Part shown: piece by piece, positions 16,183 to 24,743 of the stretch | Numbering within the stretch: the first letter of the stretch is position 1 | Layout of the letters: every line of letters starts with the position of its first letter | Origin: Streptomyces musisoli | Lineage (GTDB): Bacteria > Actinomycetota > Actinomycetes > Streptomycetales > Streptomycetaceae | Assembly: GCF_016741855.1 (NCBI RefSeq) | Contig: NZ_JAERRH010000005.1 | Coordinates: 1-64,000, forward strand | Direction of reading: 5' to 3' | Length of the DNA stretch: 64,000 bases | The notes under the pieces: generated by a model | Databases searched by the model: none | What the model was told of the DNA's origin: nothing | What the model saw: the letters and a program-made list of their open reading frames with translations, nothing else | Program-made: the position numbers and the translations under genes

Positions 16183-16550
16183 CAGCTCCTGTTGTGGGCG
16201 AGGGCCTCGCGCACGGCCTCCTCGCTGCGCGCCACCAGTGCCGTCCCGTCGTCCGCGGTGATGATCGGGCGCTGGATGAGCTTGGGGTGCTCGGCGAGCG
16301 CGGTGATCCACCTGTCCCGGGTGCTCTCGTCGCGCGCCCACTCCTTGAGCCCCAGTTCCTCGGCGGCCTCCTCCCCGGTGCGGGTGATGTCCCACGGCTC
16401 GAGGTTCAGCCGGTCGAGCACGGCCCTGATCTCGTCCGCGCTCGGCACGTCCTCCAGGTAACGCCGGACGGTGTACTCGGCCCCCTCGGCGTCGAGCAGG
16501 CTGATCGCGCTGCGGCACTTGGAACAGGCCGGGTTGATCCAGATCTCCAT
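16182..16550 (-). CDS. ArsC/Spx-family thioredoxin-fold protein
   Basis: 122 aa from ATG 16550; an in-frame ATG 21 nt upstream (MPSTVFR) is an alternative. The start MEIWINPACSKCRSAISLLD carries a CxxC (Cys9, Cys12), and the later QRPIITADD matches the cis-Pro end of the fold. ArsC-like proteins reduce arsenate or act as redox regulators. No arsenic-resistance genes adjoin it, so a general redox role is as likely as arsenate reduction. Confidence 0.88.
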   Translation of the reverse strand: MEIWINPACSKCRSAISLLDAEGAEYTVRRYLEDVPSADEIRAVLDRLNLEPWDITRTGEEAAEELGLKEWARDESTRDRWITALAEHPKLIQRPIITADDGTALVARSEEAVREALAHNRS

Positions 16551-16771
16551 GCGGAACACGGTACTCGGCATCGCCTCTGTTCGAATTCGCGACACCTCGG
16601 CAGCCCCATCCTCATCGACTGTGACGGAGTGCCAATTCCGCATCTCACCTGGGCCTTCACGCATGTCCGCAGACCCCCGATTGTCAGTGCCCGCCGGTAG
16701 ACTGGAAGCAGTGTTCGAGGATGGGCGCCGGGCCTTCCGGTGTCCGTCCTGACCGCGACAGGAGGATGCCC

Positions 16772-17086
16772 GTGCCCGCTGCCGCTCTGAAGCCGACGTC
16801 GTTGCCGACCCAGTCCACCGCCAAGCGTCCCGTGCTGTTCGACTCGCCCTACGAGCCCGTGGTGAAGCGGCCGCTGCCGGCCGGACGGCCGCGCGAGTGG
16901 TACGTCTCGCACAACCGGCGGCTGAAGGCCATGCGCCTCGCCATAGCCCTGCTCGACTCCGGGGTCTACCTGCCGAACCAGGCCGGGAACGAGACGATCC
17001 GCGGCGCGGCCGAGCGGATCGGGACGCGGCCCCCGTCCGACACCACCTGCCACATGGTGCGGGCGCTGATGCGTTACTCGCGCTGA
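16772..17086 (+). CDS. Conserved hypothetical protein, 104 aa
   Basis: The start is GTG 16772, chosen because GGAGG (16761-16765) sits 6 nt upstream; the ATG at 16766 would touch it. The protein has a Pro-rich start, then RPVLFDSPYEPVVKRPLP and a helical tail (HNRRLKAMRLAIALLDSG). It is basic and soluble with no domain I recognise. It is divergent from the ArsC-like gene and ends in front of a strong hairpin. Confidence 0.82.
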   Translation: MPAAALKPTSLPTQSTAKRPVLFDSPYEPVVKRPLPAGRPREWYVSHNRRLKAMRLAIALLDSGVYLPNQAGNETIRGAAERIGTRPPSDTTCHMVRALMRYSR

Positions 17087-17095
17087 GCGAGCCGG

Positions 17096-17137
17096 GGTGC
17101 CGGGTGCCCCGCCGCCCGATGCGGGGCACCCGGCACC
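17096..17137. terminator. Bidirectional terminator hairpin
   Basis: A perfect 17-bp stem (17096-17112 with 17121-17137) and an 8-nt loop lie between convergent stops at 17086 and 17139. Confidence 0.9.
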
Positions 17138-17138
17138 G

Positions 17139-18320
17139 TCACGCCGTCAGCTCCCGCTCCAGCGGCGTCCGGAAGCGCGGGGTGATCCGGGTCGCACCGA
17201 GCCGGTCGCACAGCCGTCCGGCCTCCGCCGCGACCTCGGACCCGGCCTCCCGGCGGATGCGCTCCTCCGGGATCCGCCAGACGATCTCGCCGTCCGCGCG
17301 CTGGGCCCAGCCGCCCACCACCCGGCCGTTCCACCACACCGTGGGGCCCACGTTGCCGCTGCGGTCGAAGAGCGCGGGACGCAGCGCCGGGTCCAGGTAC
17401 CAGTCGCGCTGCTGCCAGGCCATGGCCGTCGGGTCCAGGGAGGGCAGCAGCGCCGCCCAGGGTTCCCCGGGGGCCGCCACCGGCGCCGTGTCGCCGTCTG
17501 CCACGTACCCCGTGCCCTCGTCCAGGACGACCTCCCGGGCGCCGGCCGCGGACAGCGCCCGGCGGACCTCCGTGACCCGCCAGCCCGTCCACCACTTCAG
17601 GTCCGCCTCGGTCGCCGGGCCGCACACCCGCAGCCAGCGGCCGAGCAGCGAGGCCTGGGCCTCGGCCACGTCCAGCTCGGGGTGGGCCGGCGCCGGTGCC
17701 CAGCGGAACTGGCTGGACGTCCAGGACCCGAGCGGCCGCCCCCGGACCACCTTGCCCTCCACGCCCAGCACGCGCAGCAGGCGGGTCGAGACCGTGTGGA
17801 CGCCCTCGTAGCTCTTCCCGGCCGCGTAGACGAACTGCTCGCGCAGGCGCGGCTCGTCCGCCGCAAGCTCCGCCGCCGTCGCCTGGCCGCGCCGGGCCAG
17901 CGCGGCCAGCGTCGCCTCCTCCACCTCCGCCAGCCAGGCCGCGTCCGGGGCGCCCGCGCTCGCCATGTCCTTGAGCAGGCTCGCCCGTTCGCGGGCGGCC
18001 ACCGCCAGGCCCGTCGAGGCGTGGACGACGGCGGTCAGCTCCGTGGGGAACACGAACACCGTGTGCCGCATGCCGTGCATCCGCACCAGCGTGCCGTCCT
18101 CGTACAGCGCACGCTCGGTCTCCGGCACCGCCTTCGCGGGGTCGGCCAGCCGGGCGGCCACCGCCAGGTGCACCGTCGCCGGGTCCGTGCCGTGGAGGGC
18201 CACCAGGGAGGCCGCGACCTCCTCGGGCGTCGCCGCCCGTGCCGTGCCCGCGAGGCGGTGGCGCAGAGCCAGCCGGGCCCGGCGCTCCGCCGTGTCGATG
18301 TGCCGCCGTCCGTCCGTCAT
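17139..18320 (-). CDS. Winged-helix DNA-binding domain protein (HTH_42, DUF1006 family)
   Basis: 393 aa from ATG 18320, behind GGGAGG. Family signs are the N-terminal RARLALRHRLAG region, LVALHGTDPATVHLAVAAR, and late DRSGNVGPTVWWNGRVVGGW. The YcaQ/AlkX group includes interstrand-crosslink DNA glycosylases. The hallmark QxQ-like catalytic Gln pair is not obvious here (ASLVALHGTD), so glycosylase activity is uncertain. It follows the hydrolase gene by 17 nt, probably on one transcript. Confidence 0.88.
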   Translation of the reverse strand: MTDGRRHIDTAERRARLALRHRLAGTARAATPEEVAASLVALHGTDPATVHLAVAARLADPAKAVPETERALYEDGTLVRMHGMRHTVFVFPTELTAVVHASTGLAVAARERASLLKDMASAGAPDAAWLAEVEEATLAALARRGQATAAELAADEPRLREQFVYAAGKSYEGVHTVSTRLLRVLGVEGKVVRGRPLGSWTSSQFRWAPAPAHPELDVAEAQASLLGRWLRVCGPATEADLKWWTGWRVTEVRRALSAAGAREVVLDEGTGYVADGDTAPVAAPGEPWAALLPSLDPTAMAWQQRDWYLDPALRPALFDRSGNVGPTVWWNGRVVGGWAQRADGEIVWRIPEERIRREAGSEVAAEAGRLCDRLGATRITPRFRTPLERELTA

Positions 18321-18337
18321 ACCGGCCCTCCCGTGGC

Positions 18338-19117
18338 TCACGATGCCTTGCCGGTATGGTCCCCGATGCCACTGACAGCCGGCGTCCGCGCCGGGGGCTG
18401 TCCGTCCAGCAGCGCCGCCACGAACGCCCGCCGGTCCTCGGCGTGGTCCTGGAACCACAGGCCCAGGATGTGATCCGCCTCGGGGAGTTCGAAGCGCGTG
18501 CACCGGCCGCGGGCCGACAGCGCCTCCTGCACGGCCTCGGTCGCCGCCGGCGGGATGACCGTGTCGGCGCCCGGGACCGCCAGCACCGCCCGGCCCGCGT
18601 AGGAGCGGAGGGCCTCCAGGGCGGGGGAGTCCCGCCAGCTGTCCGGGGCGCCGATCAGCTCGGAGAAGCGGCTGTCACCGGTGCCGAACGGCACCTCCCA
18701 GGCTTCGGCCGGGTAGACGCCGGGCGCGCACAGGCCCACCGCCGCCACCCGCCGCCCGTAGTGCCGTACCAGGTCCGCGACCGTCTGGCCGCTCATGCTG
18801 AAGCCGACCAGCACCAGCGGGTCGCCGGCCGGGGCGTGCGCGTCGAGCACCGCCACCGCCTGCTCGTACCGCCGGCGCAGGCTCGACTCCGCGAGCGTGC
18901 CCGTGCTCTCGCCGTGGCCGGAGAAGTCGAAGGCCAGGGCCCGGCAGCCCTGGGCGGCGAAGTCGGTGAGGAACGGCAGCAGCCGCTCCTTGCTGCCGAT
19001 GCCCGAGCCGTGCAGCAGCAGCGCCGTGGCCCGGCCGGCCGGTCCGGCACTCGCTCCGCTGAGCAGTTCGCCGTCGTACGGGTGAGCAAAACCGGTGAGT
19101 TCGTCCATACGGGCCAT
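18338..19117 (-). CDS. Alpha/beta-fold hydrolase
   Basis: 259 aa from ATG 19117; an in-frame ATG 9 nt later (MDELTGF) is possible. It shows an oxyanion HGSGIGSKE region, nucleophile VGFSMSGQTV (~residue 106), late Asp (VPGADTVIPP) and His (LPEADHILG), a complete triad. It is cytoplasmic, and the acyl or ester substrate is unknown. It is the first gene of a pair with the winged-helix protein. Confidence 0.9.
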   Translation of the reverse strand: MARMDELTGFAHPYDGELLSGASAGPAGRATALLLHGSGIGSKERLLPFLTDFAAQGCRALAFDFSGHGESTGTLAESSLRRRYEQAVAVLDAHAPAGDPLVLVGFSMSGQTVADLVRHYGRRVAAVGLCAPGVYPAEAWEVPFGTGDSRFSELIGAPDSWRDSPALEALRSYAGRAVLAVPGADTVIPPAATEAVQEALSARGRCTRFELPEADHILGLWFQDHAEDRRAFVAALLDGQPPARTPAVSGIGDHTGKAS

Positions 19118-19247
19118 TCACTCACGGCGGGGCCACGGGCCGGAAAACAGGATGCACCGACGGTCACGCCCTCTCTACGCTGAGCGAACGGAGGCGAAAC
19201 GGACACACGCCCCTCTTCCCACCCCACTCACCCAACGGAGGTCCGTC

Positions 19248-19523
19248 ATGCGTGGCATTCTCGCGACCGGGACCCTCGTCCTGGTGATCCTCGGAATCGG
19301 AAACCATCTCTGGTGGCTCGCCGCCGTCGCGCTGCTGTATCTGTACGCGACGCACGGCCGTGGCGCACCCGGCGCGACACCGCCCGCCGGCCCCGCCGGC
19401 GCCCTGCCGGACAGCTACCGGGCGTACCGGGAGCGCCGGGACCGGCAGGCCAGGTGGGAGCGCCGCTACCGCCGCGAGCGGCCCTTCGAGACCCGGCGGC
19501 GGCAGCGGGACAAGGCCCGCTGA
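19248..19523 (+). CDS. Small membrane protein, 91 aa
   Basis: ATG 19248 is preceded by CGGAGG at ideal spacing. One or two membrane segments occupy ~5-36 (ATGTLVLVILGIGNHLWWLA and onward), then a Gly/Ala/Pro stretch and an Arg-rich cytoplasmic tail (RRDRQARWERRYRRERP). No domain is recognised. It ends just before a hairpin shared with the convergent PspAB gene. Confidence 0.8.
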   Translation: MRGILATGTLVLVILGIGNHLWWLAAVALLYLYATHGRGAPGATPPAGPAGALPDSYRAYRERRDRQARWERRYRRERPFETRRRQRDKAR

Positions 19524-19528
19524 GCAGA

Positions 19529-19560
19529 GGCGCCCCCGGCCGTCACAGGCCGGGGGCGCC
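19529..19560. terminator. Bidirectional terminator hairpin
   Basis: A perfect 13-bp stem (19529-19541 with 19548-19560, GGCGCCCCCGGCC) with a 6-nt loop sits between convergent genes and includes the PspAB stop codon. Confidence 0.85.
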
Positions 19561-20127
19561 CCACACCGGGAACCAGCGGCCCAGGTCCTGCTCGATGCGC
19601 AGGTCGTCGCCGAGCACCGCCTTCAACTGGAGCTCCAGCGCGGTGTCCCGCCGCTCGGCGGCACCGGACAGCGGGGCGAACGGATAGAAGGTGCCGCGCT
19701 TGTAGAGGTACACGAGCGCCAGCCTCCGGCCGCTGCCGTCCGCGAAGGCGGCCAGGGAGCACAGCAGTTGCGGCCCGAAACCGTTGACCTCCAGCGAGCT
19801 GTTCACCGCGTGCAGGTCGTTGACCAGCTGCGGCAGCTGGTCGGGGGAGCGCCGCGACACCAGCCAGGAGTAGCCGTAGCCGTCCCGGCGCAGCTCCACC
19901 GGCGGGCCGGTGCGGTCGGTGTCCGCGTCCAGCAGTGCCTGCACCTCACGGTGCATCTGTTCGAACGCCGCCCCCTCCACCGTGGCGAAGCACACCGCGC
20001 CGCTGCCGGTCGGGGTGAAACCGGCCGCCGCCTCCAGCGTCACCGCCGCCGACGGCAGCGCGAACATCCGGTCGAGATCGGGCGCGACCGGCTTGGTGCG
20101 GCCCAGCAGGATGTCCAGCAGCCCCAC
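19543..20127 (-). CDS. pspAB: PspA-associated protein PspAB
   Basis: 194 aa from GTG 20127, only 3 nt after the htpX stop, so cotranscribed and probably coupled. It begins MGLLDILLGRTKPVAPDLDR, and YGYSWLVSRR and YLYKRGTFYPFAP match the family I know from actinobacteria beside htpX. It is likely a cytoplasmic partner in membrane-stress response, though no reaction is known. No pspA gene is visible in the window. Confidence 0.82.
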   Translation of the reverse strand: MGLLDILLGRTKPVAPDLDRMFALPSAAVTLEAAAGFTPTGSGAVCFATVEGAAFEQMHREVQALLDADTDRTGPPVELRRDGYGYSWLVSRRSPDQLPQLVNDLHAVNSSLEVNGFGPQLLCSLAAFADGSGRRLALVYLYKRGTFYPFAPLSGAAERRDTALELQLKAVLGDDLRIEQDLGRWFPVWGAPGL

Positions 20128-20130
20128 CGG

Positions 20131-21051
20131 TCACTCCGCCTTCCCGGGGACGGCGGCCTCGCCCAGCTCCGCCGAGATCCGGCCCAGCTGCTCCAGCCGC
20201 TGCTCCAGGCTCGGATGGGTGGAGAAGAAGCGCTCGATGCCGGGCTCCCGGCCGGTGGCCGGGGTGAAGTAGAACGCGTTGAACGCCTGGGCCGTGCGCA
20301 GATCCTTGGTCGGGATGCGCGCGATCTCCCCGGAGACCTTGGTGAGCGCCGCCGCCAGCGCCGAGGGCCGGCCGGTCAGATGGGCCGCCGCCCGGTCGGC
20401 CGCCAGCTCCCGGTACCGGGACAGCGCCCGGATGAGCACGAAGCTGATCGCGTACACGGCCGCCGAGACGCCCAGTACGGCGGCGAAGACGACGGCGGTG
20501 TTCTGGTCCCGGCGGCCTCCGCCGAAGACCTGTGAGTAGAAGGCGAACCGCACGACGAGTCCGGCGATCACCCCGAGGAAGGACGCCACCGTGATCACGG
20601 CGACGTCCTTGTGCGCCACGTGCGACAGCTCGTGCGCGAGCACGCCCTCCAGTTCCGCCGGATCCAGCCGCCGCAGCAGACCCGTGGTCACGCAGACCAC
20701 GGCGTGGTCGGGATTGCGCCCGGTCGCGAACGCGTTCGGCATGTCCATCTCGGACACGGCGATCACCGGCTTGGGCATGTCGGCGATCGCGCACAGCCGG
20801 TCGACGACCGCGTGCAGCTCGGGATACTCCGCGCGCTCCACCACCCGGCCGCGCATCGCGAACATGGCGATCCGGTCGGAGAACCAGAACTGTGCCACGA
20901 ACATCGCCCCGATCAGGACGACGACCAGCAGCCAGGACTTCAGCAGCACGATCAGGGCGGCGACGAAGCCCACGTACAGCAGCCCGAGCAGGAACAGCGT
21001 GAGACCCATCCGCATGGTCAGCCGCCGATCGCTCCGGAACCGGCTCTGCAT
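20131..21051 (-). CDS. htpX: Membrane zinc metalloprotease HtpX (M48)
   Basis: 306 aa from ATG 21051. Two membrane segments near the N-terminus (~15-55) precede the zinc motif HELSH (140-144), two further membrane segments (~153-215) and the third ligand region RYRELAADRAAA. HtpX degrades damaged or misfolded membrane proteins at the inner face of the membrane. Pairing with PspAB supports a membrane-quality role. Length is normal for the family. Confidence 0.95.
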   Translation of the reverse strand: MQSRFRSDRRLTMRMGLTLFLLGLLYVGFVAALIVLLKSWLLVVVLIGAMFVAQFWFSDRIAMFAMRGRVVERAEYPELHAVVDRLCAIADMPKPVIAVSEMDMPNAFATGRNPDHAVVCVTTGLLRRLDPAELEGVLAHELSHVAHKDVAVITVASFLGVIAGLVVRFAFYSQVFGGGRRDQNTAVVFAAVLGVSAAVYAISFVLIRALSRYRELAADRAAAHLTGRPSALAAALTKVSGEIARIPTKDLRTAQAFNAFYFTPATGREPGIERFFSTHPSLEQRLEQLGRISAELGEAAVPGKAE

Positions 21052-21169
21052 CTCGCATCACCCCGCAGTCAGGCACTCGTCCCGCTGTCCAGTGTGCACC
21101 TGCCGCTTCCCATGGAACGGTTCCGAACGGCCCCAGAAGCGGCAAAAGGTCCGGGGCGCGTCTCCCGTG

Positions 21170-21290
21170 GGCCTCGGCGGATCCTCTCGCGTCACCGGCG
21201 GGCCTCGGCGGATCCCTCGCGTCACCGGCGGGCCTCGGCGGATCCCTCGCGTCACCGCGGGCCTCGGCGGATCCTGCGTCACCCGCGGGC
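21170..21290. repeat. ~30-bp tandem repeat, four copies
   Basis: Units start GGCCTCGGCGGATCC and contain CTCGCGTCACCGGCG. Copies begin at 21170, 21201, 21231 and 21260; the fourth is degraded. Each keeps GGATCC and a CGTCACC core, and the first two and a half copies are nearly identical, implying recent expansion. Confidence 0.9.
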
Positions 21291-21421
21291 CGCGGCGGGC
21301 TCCCGTCGTCGCCGGCGGCCCGTTGCGGGTCTCCGCACGCCACCGGTGGGCCGCTCGCGCAGCCGCCGCCCGCGGCCCGCATCTGCGCCTGCCCCGCAGG
21401 CCCTGACAGCCCTGGCGTCTC

Positions 21422-21460
21422 TCGTTCGGATCATGCCGGGCTCGCGCCTGATCCGAACGA
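21422..21460 (-). terminator. Terminator hairpin of the 85-aa membrane protein
   Basis: Perfect 12-bp arms TCGTTCGGATCA / TGATCCGAACGA (21422-21433, 21449-21460) with a 15-nt loop begin 11 nt after the stop at 21472. Confidence 0.8.
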
Positions 21461-21471
21461 AAGATCCTAGT

Positions 21472-21729
21472 CTAGTAGGGGGACCGCATCTGCGCGTACC
21501 CCAGCAGCACTATCACCGCGGCCACGCAGCCGAGCACCACGGCCGTCGACACCCACGACGAGCGGCGCGGGGCGGTCCGCTCCGGGTCGGCGCGGAAGGG
21601 CGCCGGGTCGGGCGGGTTCTCCCGCCAGCGGGCGGCGAGCATCCGGGCCCGGGCGGAGGGCTCCTTGTGCTCGGCCGAGTTCGCCCAGGTGTGATCGAAC
21701 TCGCGCTCCCAGTCGTCCTGTTGCGGCAT
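21472..21729 (-). CDS. Small tail-anchored-like membrane protein, 85 aa
   Basis: ATG 21729. A charged N-terminal region (QQDDWEREFDHTWANSAEHK) and a Pro-rich middle precede one C-terminal membrane segment (~59-78, VSTAVVLGCVAAVIVLLGYA) and a short tail MRSPY. No recognised family. It has its own strong terminator and lies downstream of the GlxA-type regulator. Confidence 0.8.
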   Translation of the reverse strand: MPQQDDWEREFDHTWANSAEHKEPSARARMLAARWRENPPDPAPFRADPERTAPRRSSWVSTAVVLGCVAAVIVLLGYAQMRSPY

Positions 21730-21828
21730 CCCCGTTCAACCTCTCTCGTCCGACACGATCAGGAGAGATGATCCCCCGACAATAGGAAGTCTGGGAAGCG
21801 GGAAAGGTTGCACAGGCTCCGGAGCCGG

Positions 21829-22818
21829 TCAGCCGGTGCGGCGGAACCGGCCACGGTACTCCGTCGGGGTCGTGCCGAGTTTGCGGCGGAACGCCCGGAT
21901 GAGGGTGTCGGAGGTGCCGAAGCCGCACGCGGTCGCCACCCGGTCCAGAGTGTCGTCCGAGGTCTCCAGCCGGTTGCGGGCCACCTCGACGCGGGCCGCC
22001 TCGATGTAGGCGGCCGGGGTCATGCCGAGCTCCGTCTTGAAGATCCGGGTGAGCTGGCGCTCGCTGACATGGGCGTGCCCGGCCAGGTCGGCCACGGTCA
22101 GCGGCTCGCCGATGCGTTCGGTGACGAAGTGGCGCAGCTCGGCCATGCGCCGGGTGGTGGAGACGGGCTCGACGGGCACGCTGAACTGGCTCTGCCCGCT
22201 CGGCCGCTTCAGGTACATGACCAGCTGGCGGGCGACCCGCAGGGCGACGGCCTCCCCGTAGTCCTCGGCGACGAGCGCGAGGGACAGGTCCAGGCAGGCG
22301 GTGATGCCCGCGCCGGTCCACACCCCGCCGTCCCGGATGAAGATCGGGTCGGCGTCGACCTCGACCTCGGGGTGATCGGCGGCGAGCTGCTGCGCGGTCG
22401 ACCAGTGGGTGGTGGCACGCTTGCCGTCCAGCAGGCCGGCGGCGGCGAGCAGGTGGGCGCCCACGCAGACGGAGGTGACGCGCCGGGTGCGGGCGGCGAG
22501 TGTCCTCACCCGGCCGACGACGGCCGGATCGGTCAGGGCGTGCACCCGGCGCTCCTCGTCGACCTCCACGGAGCCGGGCACCAGCAGGGTGTCGATGGCC
22601 CTGCGGGACGCCTCGTCGAAGGTGATGTCCGGCAGGACGCGGACCCCGGCGGCGGTGGTGACCGGGTCCATGGTCTCGGCGGCCAGGGCGACCTCGTACC
22701 CGGTGTCGTCCCCGGTCTCCCGCCGGAGCAGGGCGAACACCTCCGGCGGCCCGGTGACATCCAGCAGATCGACCCCGTCGAACAACATGACGACGATGAA
22801 CCGCCGGACCCCACCCAT
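21829..22818 (-). CDS. GlxA-type transcriptional regulator (DJ-1/PfpI plus AraC domains)
   Basis: 329 aa from ATG 22818, behind AGGGGAG. An upstream in-frame start would add unlikely residues. The N-terminal DJ-1/PfpI-like domain (~1-185) has the nucleophile-elbow form TSVCVGAHLLAAAGLL. The C-terminal AraC/XylS pair of helix-turn-helices occupies ~215-320 (ADLAGHAHVSERQLTRIFK and ATACGFGTSDTLIRAFR). Such proteins sense amino- or quaternary-ammonium-type metabolites. The position next to glnA is suggestive only. Confidence 0.93.
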   Translation of the reverse strand: MGGVRRFIVVMLFDGVDLLDVTGPPEVFALLRRETGDDTGYEVALAAETMDPVTTAAGVRVLPDITFDEASRRAIDTLLVPGSVEVDEERRVHALTDPAVVGRVRTLAARTRRVTSVCVGAHLLAAAGLLDGKRATTHWSTAQQLAADHPEVEVDADPIFIRDGGVWTGAGITACLDLSLALVAEDYGEAVALRVARQLVMYLKRPSGQSQFSVPVEPVSTTRRMAELRHFVTERIGEPLTVADLAGHAHVSERQLTRIFKTELGMTPAAYIEAARVEVARNRLETSDDTLDRVATACGFGTSDTLIRAFRRKLGTTPTEYRGRFRRTG

Positions 22819-23123
22819 GCGCTCTCCCCTCCACCGGCACCGCGGAGCCGATACCCCCGCACGTGTCCGAATCTGCAAGTTACCCGAACTCGCAGCCATC
22901 CGGAGCGGCTCATGGCGTGGTCGCCGTGCGCCGGCGCACCGGCCGCACCGAGGGACGCCACCGGAGAACGGACTGTCGCCGTCCCGTCACCGCCCCGGCC
23001 TCAGGCACCCTGCCGGAGCACTGACGGAGAAAGCCGTCGGCCGGCTCTCCTGGAGGCGGAGAGCCGGCCGACGGCCACGAGACGGTCCGGGGGCGCGGTC
23101 ACCCGCGCCGGCCCGGGGCGATG
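22819..23123. other. Gap of 305 bp between glnA and the GlxA-type gene
   Basis: It contains the glnA terminator (23033-23075) and the upstream region of the regulator. I see no gene or further repeat. Confidence 0.6.
23033..23075 (-). terminator. glnA terminator hairpin
   Basis: A perfect 17-bp stem (23033-23049 with 23059-23075, GCCGTCGGCCGGCTCTC) and a 9-nt loop begin 48 nt past the glnA stop. Confidence 0.9.
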
Positions 23124-24533
23124 TCACACGTCGAAGTACAGCTCGAACTCGTGCGGGTGCGGGCGCAGCTGGAGCGGGGCGATCTCGTTGGTGCGCTTGA
23201 AGTCGATCCACGTCTCGATCAGGTCGGACGTGAAGACGTCACCCTGGAGGAGGAACTCGTGGTCGGCCTCGAGCGAGTCGAGGACGGCGTTCAGCGAGGT
23301 CGGGACCTGGGCGACGTTCGCGTGCTCCTCGGGAGCCAGCTCGTACAGGTCCTTGTCGATCGGCTCGGCCGGCTCGATCTTGTTCTTGATGCCGTCCAGA
23401 CCCGCGAGCAGCAGGGCCGAGAAGGCCAGGTACGGGTTGCCGGAGGAGTCCGGGGCGCGGAACTCGACGCGCTTGGCCTTCGGGTTCGAGCCGGTGATCG
23501 GGATACGCATCGCGGCGGAGCGGTTGCGCTGCGAGTACACCAGGTTGATCGGCGCCTCGAAGCCCGGCACCAGGCGGTGGTACGAGTTCACCGTCGGGTT
23601 GGTGAAGGCGAGCAGCGACGGGGCGTGCTTGAGGATGCCGCCGATGTAGTAACGGGCGGTGTCCGACAGGCCCGCGTAACCGGCCTCGTCGTAGAACAGC
23701 GGGTCGCCGTTGCTCCACAGCGACTGGTGCACGTGCATGCCCGAGCCGTTGTCACCGAAGATCGGCTTCGGCATGAAGGTCGCGGTCTTGCCGTTGCGCC
23801 AGGCCACGTTCTTCACGATGTACTTGAAGAGCTGGAGGTCGTCCGCGGCGGCGAGCAGGGTGTTGAACTTGTAGTTGATCTCGGCCTGGCCGGCGGTGCC
23901 CACCTCGTGGTGCTGGCGCTCGACCTTCAGGCCCTGCTTGTTCAGCTCCAGGGAGATCTCGGCGCGCAGGTCGGCGAAGTGGTCGACCGGCGGGACCGGG
24001 AAGTAGCCGCCCTTGTAGCGGACCTTGTACCCGCGGTTGTTCTCCAGGGCGCCGGTGTTCCAGGCACCCGCCTCGGAGTCGATGTGGTAGAAGGACTCGT
24101 TCGCGCCCGTCGAGAAGCGGACCGAGTCGAAGACGTAGAACTCGGCCTCGGGACCGAAGTACGCGGTGTCGGCGATACCGGTCGACGCCAGGTACGCCTC
24201 CGCCTTCTTCGCCACGTTGCGCGGGTCACGGGAGTACTGCTCGCCCGTGATCGGGTCGTGGATGAAGAAGTTGATGTTGAGCGTCTTGTCCCGGCGGAAC
24301 GGGTCGATGCGCGCGGTGGACAGGTCGGGGCGCAGAGCCATGTCCGACTCGTGGATGGCCTGGAAACCACGGATCGACGACCCGTCGAAGGCCTGCTCGT
24401 CGTCGGGGTCGAACGCCTCGGCGGGCAACGTGAAGTGCTGCATGACGCCCGGAAGGTCGCAGAAACGGACGTCTACGAACTTGACGTCCTCGTCCGCGAT
24501 GAACTTCTTGGCCTCGTCGGCGTTCTGGAACAT
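23124..24533 (-). CDS. glnA: Glutamine synthetase type I (GSI-beta)
   Basis: 469 aa from ATG 24533, behind AGGAGGAG. It is the main ammonium-assimilating glutamine synthetase, a dodecamer in the cytoplasm. The adenylylation tyrosine is present as Tyr397 in KDLYELAPEE, so activity should be tuned by GlnE. Other signatures are DGSSIRGF and the ATP-binding KPIFGDNGSGMHVHQS. The length matches the Streptomyces enzyme. It is monocistronic, with a GlnR box upstream and a 17-bp terminator downstream. Confidence 0.98.
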   Translation of the reverse strand: MFQNADEAKKFIADEDVKFVDVRFCDLPGVMQHFTLPAEAFDPDDEQAFDGSSIRGFQAIHESDMALRPDLSTARIDPFRRDKTLNINFFIHDPITGEQYSRDPRNVAKKAEAYLASTGIADTAYFGPEAEFYVFDSVRFSTGANESFYHIDSEAGAWNTGALENNRGYKVRYKGGYFPVPPVDHFADLRAEISLELNKQGLKVERQHHEVGTAGQAEINYKFNTLLAAADDLQLFKYIVKNVAWRNGKTATFMPKPIFGDNGSGMHVHQSLWSNGDPLFYDEAGYAGLSDTARYYIGGILKHAPSLLAFTNPTVNSYHRLVPGFEAPINLVYSQRNRSAAMRIPITGSNPKAKRVEFRAPDSSGNPYLAFSALLLAGLDGIKNKIEPAEPIDKDLYELAPEEHANVAQVPTSLNAVLDSLEADHEFLLQGDVFTSDLIETWIDFKRTNEIAPLQLRPHPHEFELYFDV

Positions 24534-24614
24534 CCAGCTCCTCCTACTCCCGACCGTCGACGCCGGGGTGGTAGATCGTTCGTGCGGCCAGTGCGGTGGC
24601 ACACGCTGGTCTCG

Positions 24615-24668
24615 ACCCTAGGGACGGGTGATTTCTCGGGCGTGACCCGTTTGTTTCGCAGAAGTTAA
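24615..24668 (-). promoter_or_regulatory. glnA promoter with GlnR box
   Basis: On the minus strand TTAAC, GAAAC, GTCAC and GAAAT lie exactly 6 nt apart (24631-24668), the GlnR a1-b1-a2-b2 layout. A TAGGGT -10-like hexamer follows at 24615-24620, placing the last GlnR element where a -35 would be. This fits GlnR acting as an activator from this site. Confidence 0.85.
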
Positions 24669-24743
24669 CCGGCCACCTGTCCACGGTAGCCCCGACACAC
24701 CCCTGCGCGTAGTGCCCGAAACCGGGCGCAGTACCGTGGACGG

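Larger units (their letters stand above)
21052..21471. other. Gap of 420 bp with tandem repeat and terminator
   Basis: It holds the upstream region of htpX, a ~30-bp tandem repeat (21170-21290) and a strong terminator hairpin (21422-21460) for the small membrane protein. No credible gene is seen. Open frames through the repeat exist on both strands only because the unit lacks stops. Confidence 0.6.

Noticed and set aside
21058..21282. Minus-strand frame through the 30-bp repeat
   Set aside because: It is open only because the unit has no stop in that frame. No ribosome binding site and no conserved-looking residues outside the repeat.
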